Shown one piece after another: positions 7,393 through 15,929 of a stretch of DNA of 42,465 nt. This stretch comes from a bacterium (lineage in GTDB: Bacteria > Sysuimicrobiota > Sysuimicrobiia > Sysuimicrobiales > Segetimicrobiaceae), in NCBI GenBank assembly GCA_035295165.1, contig DATGJN010000083.1:1-42465 (forward strand). The letters run 5' to 3'. The position numbers and the translations under genes are program-made. Numbering within the stretch: the stretch's first letter is position 1; each line of letters begins with the position of its first letter. The notes under the pieces were generated by a model. It was not told where the DNA came from and ran no database searches. It saw only the letters and a list, made by a program, of their open reading frames with translations.

Positions 7393-7405
7393 AAGAGATC
7401 CGCCC

Positions 7406-8008
7406 ATGCGCGCGTCTCCGGCCCGCCTGATCGCCTCGCTCATTCTGTTCCTGGCACTCGCGGCCGTCGCCGCCCATGAGACCGGCCACCGGTGGGACGT
7501 CGCCGTCACGACCTGGGTGCACCGCGCAGCGCCGGCGCCAGACCTCCCGACCGCGCTCTACGTCTTCGCCGGCAACGCCGAAGTCGTCGTCGCGGGCGCC
7601 GCCCTCGCCGGGCTGCTCCTCCTCCGCCGGGACCGGACGCGGGCCGAGGCGGCGTTCGGGCTCGCGGGGAGCCTCGTCGTGCTGAGCCTGCTCGCCGTGG
7701 CACTGAAACACCTGGTGCCGCATCCCGGGCCGCCGGACGCCCTGCAGCGCCACGTCTTCCGGATGGGGATCAGCGTCCCGACGCCGTTCAGTTTCCCCTC
7801 GGGCCATACGCTGCGGGCGACGTTTATCGCGGGGACGGTGCTGCGCGGCGCGCCCGTCGCCGCGATCGCGGTCGTGGGATCGATGATGGCGTCCCTCGTG
7901 TACCTGGGCGACCACTGGGCGAGCGACGTCCTCGGCGGGCTATGTCTTGGGTGGGCGGCGGTTGAAACCGCACGCGCGGTGTGGTCCCGCCTGCGAGTGG
8001 AGCCGTAG
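7406..8008 (+). CDS. PAP2-family membrane phosphatase
   Basis: A 200-residue integral membrane protein with a signal-anchor-like N-terminus and about five hydrophobic segments. PAP2 motif 2 (PSGH, 131-134) and motif 3 (H170 and D174 within YLGDHWASD) are intact. Motif 1, normally KX6RP, is degenerate: Lys101 is followed by HLVPHPGPP with no Arg. Known members dephosphorylate undecaprenyl diphosphate or other lipid phosphates. A role in recycling the lipid carrier for peptidoglycan or for the adjacent polysaccharide locus is inference from family and position. ATG 7406 gives a normal N-terminus; only a weak GAAGAG precedes it. The 80-base gap to the next, convergent gene holds short GC inverted repeats (for example CCGGC/GCCGG at 8068-8082) that may terminate both. 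Confidence 0.85.
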   Translation: MRASPARLIASLILFLALAAVAAHETGHRWDVAVTTWVHRAAPAPDLPTALYVFAGNAEVVVAGAALAGLLLLRRDRTRAEAAFGLAGSLVVLSLLAVALKHLVPHPGPPDALQRHVFRMGISVPTPFSFPSGHTLRATFIAGTVLRGAPVAAIAVVGSMMASLVYLGDHWASDVLGGLCLGWAAVETARAVWSRLRVEP

Positions 8009-8088
8009 ATCCCCGCCGCACAAGCGCGGCCCGGCGGCGAGGAAGGAGCGGTTGCGCGCCTCCCCGTCCGGCATCGCGCCGGGTCGCG

Positions 8089-9063
8089 TCAGGAGAGCTC
8101 GACTTCTGAACTGTCGCCGAGGTTGATGCGTCCGAGCCGCCCGGTGATCGCGGCGTTTTCCCCGATAATCGAGCGGTCGAGTAGCACGCGTTCCACGCGC
8201 GCGTTCGCGTTGATGATGCTCTCCTGGATCACGGCGTTGACCACGCGCGCACCCTCGGCCACGGTCACGTAGGGCCCGACCACCGATGCCTCCACGACAG
8301 CGGTCTCCGCGACAAACGCCGGCGGGATCACGACCGAGCCGGGCACCTGGATCGGCAGCGGGGCGCGTTCGAGCAGCGCGTGGTTGGCGTGCAGCAGGGC
8401 GGACGGCGTCCCGCAGTCGTACCAGCCGTTCACGGGGAACGTCCGGAGGTGCTCGCCTCCATCGATCATGAGCTGCAGGGCGTCGGCGAGCCAGTACTCA
8501 CCGCGCACGACGTGCCGTTCGTCCACCAGTCGCTCGAGCGCCGCGCGGAACGGCGCCGGGCGCTGAATCATATACACGCCCACGACCGCGAGGTCGCTCG
8601 GCGGTGTCTCTGGCTTCTCCCACAGATGCCGCACGAACCCGTCAGTGTCCAGCTCAACGACGCCGAAGGCGCGCGGATCCTGGACGCGGTGCACACCGAT
8701 CGCCGAGTGCGGCATCCGGACGGCCGCGTGCAGGTCCGCCTCGACGATCGTGTCCCCAAACACGATCAGCGTGGGGCCCGTGAGGTGCTCGCGGGCGAGA
8801 TAGATCGCGTGCCCGTTCCCCTTCGGCTCGTCCTGATAGACGAAGTGCGCCCGGAACGCGTACTGCTCCTTGACGAACTCCTCCACCTTCTCGGCGAGGT
8901 AGCCGACGACAAAGACGATCTCGTCGACGCCGAGATCGCGCAAATCATCGAGGATGTACGCGAGGATGGGCTTACCCGCGACGTTCATCAGGACCTTCGG
9001 CTGCGTGTGCGTATGCGGACGCAACCGCTTCCCCTGGCCGGCGACCGGAATGATGGCGTTCAT
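8089..9063 (-). CDS. sugar-1-phosphate nucleotidyltransferase with beta-helix C-terminus
   Basis: Activates a sugar 1-phosphate to an NDP-sugar. The N-terminal Rossmann-like domain has the signature AGQGKRLRPHTHTQPKVLM (about residues 8-26), GNGHAIYLA and FGDT (metal-binding Asp). The WEKPETPP and DCGTP motifs also match glucose-1-phosphate thymidylyltransferase-like enzymes. From about residue 240 the chain has hexapeptide-like repeats forming a short left-handed beta-helix, as in the long RmlA-type and archaeal bifunctional enzymes. ATG 9063 has GGAGG seven bases upstream. It is distinct from the RmlA at 35072-36133, so the substrate is probably another sugar. It is the last gene of the minus-strand block that starts at 19862. 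Confidence 0.88.
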   Translation of the reverse strand: MNAIIPVAGQGKRLRPHTHTQPKVLMNVAGKPILAYILDDLRDLGVDEIVFVVGYLAEKVEEFVKEQYAFRAHFVYQDEPKGNGHAIYLAREHLTGPTLIVFGDTIVEADLHAAVRMPHSAIGVHRVQDPRAFGVVELDTDGFVRHLWEKPETPPSDLAVVGVYMIQRPAPFRAALERLVDERHVVRGEYWLADALQLMIDGGEHLRTFPVNGWYDCGTPSALLHANHALLERAPLPIQVPGSVVIPPAFVAETAVVEASVVGPYVTVAEGARVVNAVIQESIINANARVERVLLDRSIIGENAAITGRLGRINLGDSSEVELS

Positions 9064-9075
9064 CGCACCGCCTCC

Positions 9076-9786
9076 TCAGCCTTCGCGGAAGAAGCTCAGC
9101 AGCCGACCCTGCAGCTCCGAGCCGACCTCCGTGACGTCCTTGATCGTGTCCACGCCCCGCCAGTACGCCTCGGACCGAAACGCGCCCAGGCGCCGCGCCT
9201 TCGCCAACTCGGGGAACGTCGTCGTCTCGTGATCGCCCCGCTCCGGCAACCGGTCGCGCAGCGAGGGCGAGAGCACGTACACCCCGGCGTTGATCCAGTA
9301 CGGAAGCCGGGGCTTCTCGAGAAACTGCGTGACGAGATCGTCGGCGTCGACGTCCACGATGCCGTAGGGGCTCACGAACGGCGTCAGCACGACCGTCGCC
9401 AGCATCCGCCGAGCGAGGTGCCCCTCGAGCACGGGGGTGAGGCGCAGGTTCGTGATGATGTCGCCGTTGGTCGCGATGACGGCGTCGGCGCCTTCGGGCA
9501 CCTGCGACAGCGCGAGCTTGAGCGCGCCGCCCCGACCGAGCGGTTCCCGCTCGACCGCGTACGCGATCCGAAGCCCGAGACGCGCCCCGTCGCCGAAGTA
9601 GCTTTCGATGACCTCGTGGCGGTACCCGCACGAAATCACCACGTCGGTGACCCCCTGCCCCGCGAGCCACTGCAGCTGATATCCGAGGATCGGGATCCCC
9701 ATGATCTCCACCATGGGCTTCGGCCGGTCCTCGGTGAACGGCCGGAGGCGCTCCCCCTTGCCGCCGGCGAGCACGATCGCATGCAT
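9076..9786 (-). CDS. sugar nucleotidyltransferase, mannose-1-P guanylyltransferase-like
   Basis: A 236-residue single-domain NTP-transferase with LAGGKGERLRPFTEDRPKPM at the N-terminus, the LGRGGALKLA motif, TNGD for metal and sugar binding, and FLEKPRLPYWINAGVYVL. Short enzymes of this type make GDP-mannose or GDP-heptose. It is therefore one of two candidates for the HddC step (GDP transfer to D-glycero-alpha-D-manno-heptose 1-phosphate); the other is at 27682-28479. The start is ATG 9786 with GAGG six bases upstream, and a GTG codon directly precedes it. It lies 12 bases from the downstream nucleotidyltransferase gene. Confidence 0.88.
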   Translation of the reverse strand: MHAIVLAGGKGERLRPFTEDRPKPMVEIMGIPILGYQLQWLAGQGVTDVVISCGYRHEVIESYFGDGARLGLRIAYAVEREPLGRGGALKLALSQVPEGADAVIATNGDIITNLRLTPVLEGHLARRMLATVVLTPFVSPYGIVDVDADDLVTQFLEKPRLPYWINAGVYVLSPSLRDRLPERGDHETTTFPELAKARRLGAFRSEAYWRGVDTIKDVTEVGSELQGRLLSFFREG

Positions 9787-9802
9787 CACCGTCCGTCCTC
9801 CC

Positions 9803-10798
9803 CTAGAACCGCGCGTCCTGGGCGATGCGGTCCCAGTGCGTCATGAACCACTCGCGCGTGCGCCGGACGCCGGCCTCGAAGTCGGTGCCCGGATGATACC
9901 CGAGCAACTGCCCCGCCTTCTCCACCGAGGCGCGCCGCCTCGTGATATGATCCCACGAACGCCGCCCCACGTAGCGCACGCCGGCGGAGTTGTCCGTGAT
10001 CCCGTTGATCAGCGTGGCGAGGGTCTGGACCGTCACCTCCCGCCCCGACGCGAGGTTGACTGCTTCGCCCACCGCGGCCTCCGAGATGCCCGCCGCGAGC
10101 AACCCCTGGACGATGTCGCCCACGTAGGTGAAGTCGCGGGTCTCCTCCCCGGTGCCGGTGATCGGGAGCGCCTCCTTCCGCATCGCCCAGTAGAGGAAAT
10201 TGGGGATGACGTTCCGGTACCGGCCCGGGATCTCGCCGGGGCCGTACACGTTGAAGAACCGCGTCCGCACCACCGGCACCTTGTAGTAGTTCGAGAAGTA
10301 ATTGCAGTAGAGCTCGCCGAGAAGCTTGGTGATCTGGTACGGGGTGTCGAGGTCGAGCGAGACGAAGTCCTCCGTCAGCGGCAGCGGCGCCTTGCTACCG
10401 TACACCGAGCACCCCGACGACGCGTACACGAACCGCCGCACGCCGACGAGCTGCGTGAATTCCAGCATCTTGAGCGTGCCGAGGCCGTTCACCAGCAGGT
10501 CCTGCTCCGGGTGATCGACCGAGTTCTGGTTGGCGAACAGCGCCGCCAGGTGGAACACGTAGTCGGGCCGCTCTGAGAACGCCGAGCGCAGCGTCTCTCC
10601 GTCGAGCACGCTGCCCTCGATGAAGCGCACCGTGGGATGGTCCGGAATGTTCCACCGGCTGGCGGAGGACAGGTCGTCGACCACAAAGACCCGCGCCGCC
10701 CCGGCCTCAGTCAACGCCGAGACAAGGTTGCTCCCAATGCATCCGGCGCCCCCGGTCACCAGGACCGTGCGCCCGTCGTAGCTGTGTTCCGCCGTCAT
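9803..10798 (-). CDS. NAD-dependent epimerase/dehydratase (extended SDR)
   Basis: A nucleotide-sugar modifying enzyme of 331 residues. The Rossmann motif TGGAGCIG, the SSGCSVYG segment, the catalytic YQITK (YxxxK) and the RDFTYVGDIV motif place it with UDP-glucose 4-epimerase/dTDP-glucose 4,6-dehydratase-type extended SDRs. The catalytic Ser/Thr-region sequence SSGCSVYG differs from the STDEVYG of RmlB, so it is more likely an epimerase or decarboxylase-like enzyme than a 4,6-dehydratase. ATG 10798 overlaps the upstream stop as ATGA and has GGAGG eight bases upstream. The substrate is not determinable from sequence. Confidence 0.9.
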   Translation of the reverse strand: MTAEHSYDGRTVLVTGGAGCIGSNLVSALTEAGAARVFVVDDLSSASRWNIPDHPTVRFIEGSVLDGETLRSAFSERPDYVFHLAALFANQNSVDHPEQDLLVNGLGTLKMLEFTQLVGVRRFVYASSGCSVYGSKAPLPLTEDFVSLDLDTPYQITKLLGELYCNYFSNYYKVPVVRTRFFNVYGPGEIPGRYRNVIPNFLYWAMRKEALPITGTGEETRDFTYVGDIVQGLLAAGISEAAVGEAVNLASGREVTVQTLATLINGITDNSAGVRYVGRRSWDHITRRRASVEKAGQLLGYHPGTDFEAGVRRTREWFMTHWDRIAQDARF

Positions 10799-12990
10799 CG
10801 CTGGTCCCTCCCGTCGTCCCCATCCCCGCCGCCCCGGCCCGCCCCCGGCACCTCTACCGCCACGGGCGCCCCGGTGCGCACCGAGTCCAACACCGCGAAG
10901 CAGCACGCCGTGTTCGCCGCGTACGCCGCCATCTCTACCGGCGGCGGCGCCTCGCCCTGCACAGCGGCGACCCACGCGGCCAGCTCCTCGGCGTGGCCGC
11001 GCGCGGCCTCGCGGAGCGTGACCCGGCGCACCCGGCCGCCGCGGGCGAGCGCGGCCCGCCGGAAGTCCTCGAGCGTACACGCGATTCCCCGGCCGAACAC
11101 GTCCAGCCGCTCCCGCCACGCCGCCCGATCGGCCCCGTCGGCGTACACGATCGTCCCGGCCGACCCGTCGCGAAATCCCAACGAGATCACGAATGACACC
11201 CCGGGCTCGCCCTCCGGCGCGCTGGCGCGCGCGAAGACCTGCACAGGGTCCGCGCCGGTCAGGTACTGAAGGAGATCCACGAAGTGGCCGCCCTCGCCCA
11301 GCCAGCGTCCGCCGCCCTCCACCGGATCGTGTACCCAATGATCCGCTTCGACGGCGCCGGCGTTGACGTGGTAGGCGAGCGTCAGGGGATGCTCGTCTCC
11401 CAAGAACGTCTTGATCCGCCGCACGATTGGCGAGTAGCGGCGGTTGAATCCTACCACAAGGACGCGGGGCGATGCCGCGTACGCGGCCAGCACGCGCGTT
11501 AGTTCCTGCGGGGTCAGGGCGAGCGGCTTCTCGACGAAGACGTGCTTGCCGGCGCGCAGCGCGGCCTCCACGAGCGACGCGTGCGTGTCGTTGCGCGTGG
11601 CGATCACAACCGCGCCTGCGTGCGGATCGCCGAGCACCGCGTCCGGATCGGTCGTGCAGAACTCGAAACCCAGCCGATCCGCCGCGGTCCGCGCCGACAG
11701 CCCCGAGGTGGCGGCGACCCCCCGCAGCCGGACACCGGGGATCTGCCGCAGCGCGGGCAGCAGCACCGTCTGTGCGAACAGCCCGCTGCCGATCACCCCG
11801 ATGCCGACGCCCGCGCCCGGCTCGCGCGACGCGACCGCACGCGGAAGCGGGATCGTGCGGTCCCGGGGCGTCTCCTCAGGATAGAGCAGGACGACGCCGA
11901 GATGCGGGGCGCCGCTTTGGATCAGCGCGTACGCATCGGCCGCGCGGTCGATCGAGAACCGGTGGGTGATCAACGGCTCCGTCCGCACGGTCCCCCGCGC
12001 GAGTCCGCCGACGAACGCGGCCATGTTGCGGCCGGCGGTCCACCGGACATACCCCGGCGGATACGCCACGCCGCGGCGCTCGTACGCCGCCTCCTCCGCG
12101 CCGGGGCCGGAGGCGCGCGAGAGTACGAACGCGAGCTCCTTCTTCCAGAACGGACGGCGCGGAATCTCCATGCCAGTCACGCCAACCATCACGACCGTGC
12201 CCCGCACGCGCGCGAGCTCGGCGGCGAACTCGATCGGACCGTTGCCGGCGGTGGACGCGGTGATGATCACCGCGTCGGCGCCGATCCCGCCCGACAGTCG
12301 GAGCGTCGCCGCGGAGGCAGCGGCCGCCTCCACCGTCGCCGCATCCGCCCCGAGGCGCTCCGCGAGCGCGACGCGTTCGGCGTCGACGTCGTGCGCCACG
12401 ACGCGGCACCCGGCGCCGCGAAGCAGCTGGACCGTGAGCTGCCCGAGGATCCCGAGGCCGAGCACCGCGACGACCTCGCCGAGACCGACCCCGGCGCGGC
12501 GCACACCGTGCAGCGCGATCGCGCCGAGCATCGCGAACGCCCCGGCTTCCGCCGACACCTCCGGCGGGAGCGGCACGCACAACTGCGCCGGCACGACGAC
12601 GATCTCGGCGTGGTTGGCCCAGCCCGCACCCGCGCAGACAACCCGGTCGCCGGGAGTCATCCCCTCGACCCCGGCCCCGACGGCGAGCACCGTGCCCGCG
12701 CTGCTGTAGCCGAGCGGTTGCGACATCTCGAGGCGCCGGAACGACTCGCGGACCGTGGCGCGGAGCCCGTCCCGGCGCATCTTATTGAGCGCCTCCCGGA
12801 CGAGGTCCGGCCTCGCCCGCGCCTTCCCGACCAGGCTCTTGCCCGCCAGCGCGATCACCGATCGCTCCGTCCCGGCGCTCACCACGGACGCCGCGTTGTG
12901 CACGAGCACCGCGCCGGGCCGGCCCTGCGGCACCGGTACGTCCGCGACGCTCAGCGCCCCGGTCCGGGGACTGAGGACGACCTGTTTCAT
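10795..12990 (-). CDS. bi-domain oxidoreductase: zinc-type alcohol dehydrogenase fused to Gfo/Idh/MocA
   Basis: One 731-residue chain with two NAD(P)-dependent oxidoreductase modules. Residues about 1-375 are a medium-chain dehydrogenase with a GLGILG cofactor loop (178-183). Residues about 394-731 are a Gfo/Idh/MocA enzyme with GSGLFAQ at about 401-407, the EKP motif (487-489) and a GGHFVD segment. The join (PEETPRDRTIPLPRAVA) shows no stop or frameshift, so this is a true fusion. The architecture is known as bi-domain-containing oxidoreductase in polysaccharide loci. Paired modules suggest sequential oxidation and reduction of one sugar without release, but the substrate is unknown. Zinc-ligand cysteines of classical alcohol dehydrogenases are not evident. 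It overlaps both neighbours by ATGA. Confidence 0.9.
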   Translation of the reverse strand: MKQVVLSPRTGALSVADVPVPQGRPGAVLVHNAASVVSAGTERSVIALAGKSLVGKARARPDLVREALNKMRRDGLRATVRESFRRLEMSQPLGYSSAGTVLAVGAGVEGMTPGDRVVCAGAGWANHAEIVVVPAQLCVPLPPEVSAEAGAFAMLGAIALHGVRRAGVGLGEVVAVLGLGILGQLTVQLLRGAGCRVVAHDVDAERVALAERLGADAATVEAAAASAATLRLSGGIGADAVIITASTAGNGPIEFAAELARVRGTVVMVGVTGMEIPRRPFWKKELAFVLSRASGPGAEEAAYERRGVAYPPGYVRWTAGRNMAAFVGGLARGTVRTEPLITHRFSIDRAADAYALIQSGAPHLGVVLLYPEETPRDRTIPLPRAVASREPGAGVGIGVIGSGLFAQTVLLPALRQIPGVRLRGVAATSGLSARTAADRLGFEFCTTDPDAVLGDPHAGAVVIATRNDTHASLVEAALRAGKHVFVEKPLALTPQELTRVLAAYAASPRVLVVGFNRRYSPIVRRIKTFLGDEHPLTLAYHVNAGAVEADHWVHDPVEGGGRWLGEGGHFVDLLQYLTGADPVQVFARASAPEGEPGVSFVISLGFRDGSAGTIVYADGADRAAWRERLDVFGRGIACTLEDFRRAALARGGRVRRVTLREAARGHAEELAAWVAAVQGEAPPPVEMAAYAANTACCFAVLDSVRTGAPVAVEVPGAGRGGGDGDDGRDQR

Positions 12991-13937
12991 GGCTCCGCCG
13001 AGGGACCGACCCGCGAGGGCGCGGGTGCGCTCGCGGGCTTCTCGGGCGCCCCGGCCCGGCGCGCTTCCAGCACGTGCGCATCGACCAAGACGCGGTACCA
13101 GAGCGCCTGCAGCACGTAGTAGATAAATCCCTCCCGGCCGTCGAGAAAACCGCCGCGCAGCACGTATCGGTACGTGAAGTACGCGAGCGCGCGCACCCCG
13201 AGCGGCGTGCGGCGGTAGACGCGCTCGTACCACCACCGCGACCGTTCGGCGGGATCCCCGCCCCGCAGACGCGGCGTGACCGCCTCCGCGGGCGCCCGGC
13301 GCACGAGATCGGCGGCGGCGAGCGCCGCGTACCGCGTGTGCCGCTCCACCCACCGCGCGAGCGGACGGCGGTCCTCGTGGAGCAGATCGTGCTCGAGCCT
13401 CGCGGTCGGACCGTCCACGAGCAGGTGCTCGTCGACCCCGCGCTCCTCGCAGCGGGCCAGGCGGTGCCGCATGATCCGCAGCAGCCACACGGGATAGTAT
13501 CCGCCGTGACGGAGCCAGCGCCCCAGGAAGATGAACCGGCGCTTCACATAGAATCCCGCGACGTCCCCGAGCGGCGCGGACAACCGGCGGCGGAGTTCGT
13601 CGCGGAGCTCGGGGGTGACGCTCTCGTCCGCATCGAGGAACAGCACCCACTCGTGCCGAAACGGCAGCGTCCGGAGCGCCCACGTCCGCTGCGCCGCGTA
13701 GCCGCTGAACGCGTGGGTGACCACCTGCGCACCCCAGGCCCGTGCCACCGCCACCGTTTGGTCGGTGCTGTTGGAGTCCACGACCCAGACGTCCGCGGCC
13801 CAGCCGGTGACGCTCGCGAGCGCGTTCGGCAGGTTCAGTTCCTCGTCGTGGGTCAGGATGATGACGGCGAGGGGGACGTCGCCGCCGCGCGCCGGGTGCT
13901 CGGGAACGTACGTCCGGTCGACCCCGGAGCCGGTCAC
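12987..13937 (-). CDS. glycosyltransferase family 2, WaaE/KdtX-like
   Basis: An inverting GT-A glycosyltransferase. The N-terminal VIILTHDEELNLPNALASV, then VVDSNSTDQT, and DADE (metal/nucleotide-sugar binding) match the WaaE/KdtX subgroup, which in LPS core synthesis adds glucose. The RHGGYYPVWLLRIMRH and GVDEHL segments also fit. GTG 13937 overlaps the stop of the upstream sugar-transferase gene as GTGA, the arrangement seen repeatedly in this block, so it is preferred over ATG 13955 (316 against 322 residues). The C-terminus is Ala/Pro-rich and the acceptor is unknown. It may act early on the lipid-linked glycan because it adjoins the initiating enzyme. Confidence 0.88.
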   Translation of the reverse strand: MTGSGVDRTYVPEHPARGGDVPLAVIILTHDEELNLPNALASVTGWAADVWVVDSNSTDQTVAVARAWGAQVVTHAFSGYAAQRTWALRTLPFRHEWVLFLDADESVTPELRDELRRRLSAPLGDVAGFYVKRRFIFLGRWLRHGGYYPVWLLRIMRHRLARCEERGVDEHLLVDGPTARLEHDLLHEDRRPLARWVERHTRYAALAAADLVRRAPAEAVTPRLRGGDPAERSRWWYERVYRRTPLGVRALAYFTYRYVLRGGFLDGREGFIYYVLQALWYRVLVDAHVLEARRAGAPEKPASAPAPSRVGPSAEP

Positions 13938-14665
13938 CCGATCGTGCGATGCCATTCTGGGCGGCCCCGCCGGGGCCAGCGCCCGGTGACGCTGATGAAG
14001 ACGGAGAGCGCGAACAAGCGCAGGTCCAGCCCCAGGCTCATCCGGCGCACGTAGAGGGCATCGTACTTGAACTTCCGCTGACGGCTGATGTCCCGGGGCG
14101 CGTAGACCTGCGCCAACCCCGTGAGGCCAGGCCGCACGGAGATGCGCACGTGATAGTTGGGGACGTCCTCGATGCGGTGATACTGGCGGCGGCGCGGGTC
14201 GACTTCGATCTCCTGCGGCAGCAGCGCGCGGGGCCCCACGAAGCTCATGTCACCCCGCAAGACGTTCAACAGCTGCGGGATCTCGTCGAGCGCCGCCGCC
14301 CTCAGGATCCTCCCGACCGGCGTGATCCGGCTGTCGTTGACCGTCGCCTGCCGGTGGACTCCACCGACCGCGTGTTCCCGCATCGTCCGGAACTTGATCA
14401 CGTGGAACGGCACCCCGTCGCGCCCGACGCGGACCTGGTGAATGAACACGGGACCCCGGTCGCCCACCCACACCAAAAAGGCGACCACGAGGCACACCGG
14501 CAGCAGCAGGACGAGACCGGCCAGCGCGAGGGCGATCTCGATCGGCCGCTTGAGCGCATACCCCTCCGGCGCGCGCTGAACCCGCGCTGCTTCTGTGCTG
14601 GAGTCGCCCATCGGGAACGCGCCGATCTTCTCCTCCGGGGCGTGGCGGACAGAACTCATGTTCAT
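13934..14665 (-). CDS. initiating undecaprenyl-phosphate sugar-1-phosphate transferase (monotopic PGT)
   Basis: Starts the glycan by moving a sugar 1-phosphate from an NDP-sugar to the lipid carrier at the cytoplasmic membrane face. One hydrophobic re-entrant helix (about residues 44-67) is followed by the conserved core: KFRTM (91-95), the catalytic Asp-Glu pair (127-128 in LDEIPQLLNVL), DMSFVGPRAL and RPGLTGLAQV. At 243 residues it is the short PglC/WecP-like catalytic form without the four-helix N-terminal domain of WbaP/WcaJ. Start sites ATG 14665 and ATG 14659 are adjacent and neither has a strong ribosome-binding site. The choice of sugar cannot be read from the sequence. Confidence 0.93.
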   Translation of the reverse strand: MNMSSVRHAPEEKIGAFPMGDSSTEAARVQRAPEGYALKRPIEIALALAGLVLLLPVCLVVAFLVWVGDRGPVFIHQVRVGRDGVPFHVIKFRTMREHAVGGVHRQATVNDSRITPVGRILRAAALDEIPQLLNVLRGDMSFVGPRALLPQEIEVDPRRRQYHRIEDVPNYHVRISVRPGLTGLAQVYAPRDISRQRKFKYDALYVRRMSLGLDLRLFALSVFISVTGRWPRRGRPEWHRTIG

Positions 14666-14678
14666 ATCTTAACCGATT

Positions 14679-15929
14679 TTAGCCTCGCTCGAGAGAATCT
14701 CCTGCGGTGGGACGCGTGCGCTTCACGACGTCGGTGATCAAACGGTCGTACGCGCCCGTCGCGCTGCTCCGCGAGTAGTGGGCCTCCACGTACGCCCGTC
14801 CCGCCTGGCCCATCGAACGGCCCAGCGCGGGGTCCCGCGCGAGCCGCCGGATCGCCGCAGCCAGCGCCGCCGCGTCGCCCGGCGCGACGCACACGCCGCC
14901 GCCCGAGGCCTCGACGAGCCCGCGGGCATCGCCTTCGGGGAACGCCGCGACAACCGGGCGCGCGGCGGCGAGAATGCCGGCGATCTTCGACGGAACCACC
15001 GGTGTCGCCACCGACGCCTGGAGCGTCGCGAGACAGCAGTCGGCCGCGTTCAACAACAGCGGATACCGCTCCACCGGTTGGAACGGCGCGAACCGGACGT
15101 TCTGGAGGCCGCGGGCGCGCACGAGCCCCTCGGCCTCCTGCCGCCGCACCCCATCGCCGACGAGCAGGAACACCACGTCGCGCTCGTCTCGCAGCTGCGA
15201 GGCGGCCTCGACGATCACCGCCAGATCCTGTGCGTACCCCATCACGCCGGCGAACAGCACGACGAAGGCGTCCCGGAGACCGAACTCGGCACGGTACTGG
15301 TTGTCGCGCGGGCCCGGGGCCGTTTCGGTCGTATCGATCCAGTTGTGCACGACAGTGATCTTCCCGTCGGGAACCCCACGCGCCGCAACGAGCGTGTGAT
15401 TTCCCTCCGAGTGGACCGTGATCGCCGCCGCGTGCCGGTACGCGCGGCGCTCGAGCCAGCGGAGGACCGCAACCACGACGCGGTTCCGGGCCAGCCCGAG
15501 GTCGATCAGGGTCTGCGGGTACACGTCCTGCACGTTCAGCACGTACGGGGCGCGCCACCAGCGTCCCAGGATCTCGCACGCGAGTGCCAGGGTCAGCGGC
15601 GGCGAGTACGCGATCATCACGTCGTGCCGCCCTTCGCGAAGCCCGGCGGCCGCCATCGCCCCCGCGAGCGTGAAGTGGGTGAGCGCCCGCACCACCGGCG
15701 CGACCTTCACAAACGGGAGCACCTGGATGCGCAGCACGCGGACCCCGTTGCGCGCTTCGCGCGCGGGAACCGACACCGCCTCGACTTCGGCCATGTTGGC
15801 GGGTGGGTACGGCGTCAACACGGTAACCGTGTGCCCGGCCGCAGCGAGATCGTCCGCGAGCTGCGACATCAACACGGACACGCTGCGGATCTCAGGAAGA
15901 TAGTGCGGGGTCAAGAGAAGAACGCGCAT
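14679..15929 (-). CDS. glycosyltransferase family 4, WbuB-like
   Basis: A GT-B fold retaining glycosyltransferase of 416 residues. The N-terminus MRVLLLTPHYLPEIRSVSVLM and the TPYPPAN segment resemble WbuB-like fucosamine transferases. The donor-binding region contains GVMGYAQDL, then FAPFQP and PSKIAGILAAARPVVA. ATG 15929 overlaps the preceding stop by one base (TAATG). It sits directly upstream of the initiating phosphoglycosyl transferase in the same transcript, so it is a candidate for the second sugar. Donor identity is uncertain. Confidence 0.9.
   Translation of the reverse strand: MRVLLLTPHYLPEIRSVSVLMSQLADDLAAAGHTVTVLTPYPPANMAEVEAVSVPAREARNGVRVLRIQVLPFVKVAPVVRALTHFTLAGAMAAAGLREGRHDVMIAYSPPLTLALACEILGRWWRAPYVLNVQDVYPQTLIDLGLARNRVVVAVLRWLERRAYRHAAAITVHSEGNHTLVAARGVPDGKITVVHNWIDTTETAPGPRDNQYRAEFGLRDAFVVLFAGVMGYAQDLAVIVEAASQLRDERDVVFLLVGDGVRRQEAEGLVRARGLQNVRFAPFQPVERYPLLLNAADCCLATLQASVATPVVPSKIAGILAAARPVVAAFPEGDARGLVEASGGGVCVAPGDAAALAAAIRRLARDPALGRSMGQAGRAYVEAHYSRSSATGAYDRLITDVVKRTRPTAGDSLERG

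Noticed and set aside
13938-13955. ATG 13955 as start of the WaaE-like gene
   Set aside because: GTG 13937 overlaps the preceding stop as GTGA, matching the rest of the operon. ATG 13955 remains a possible alternative.
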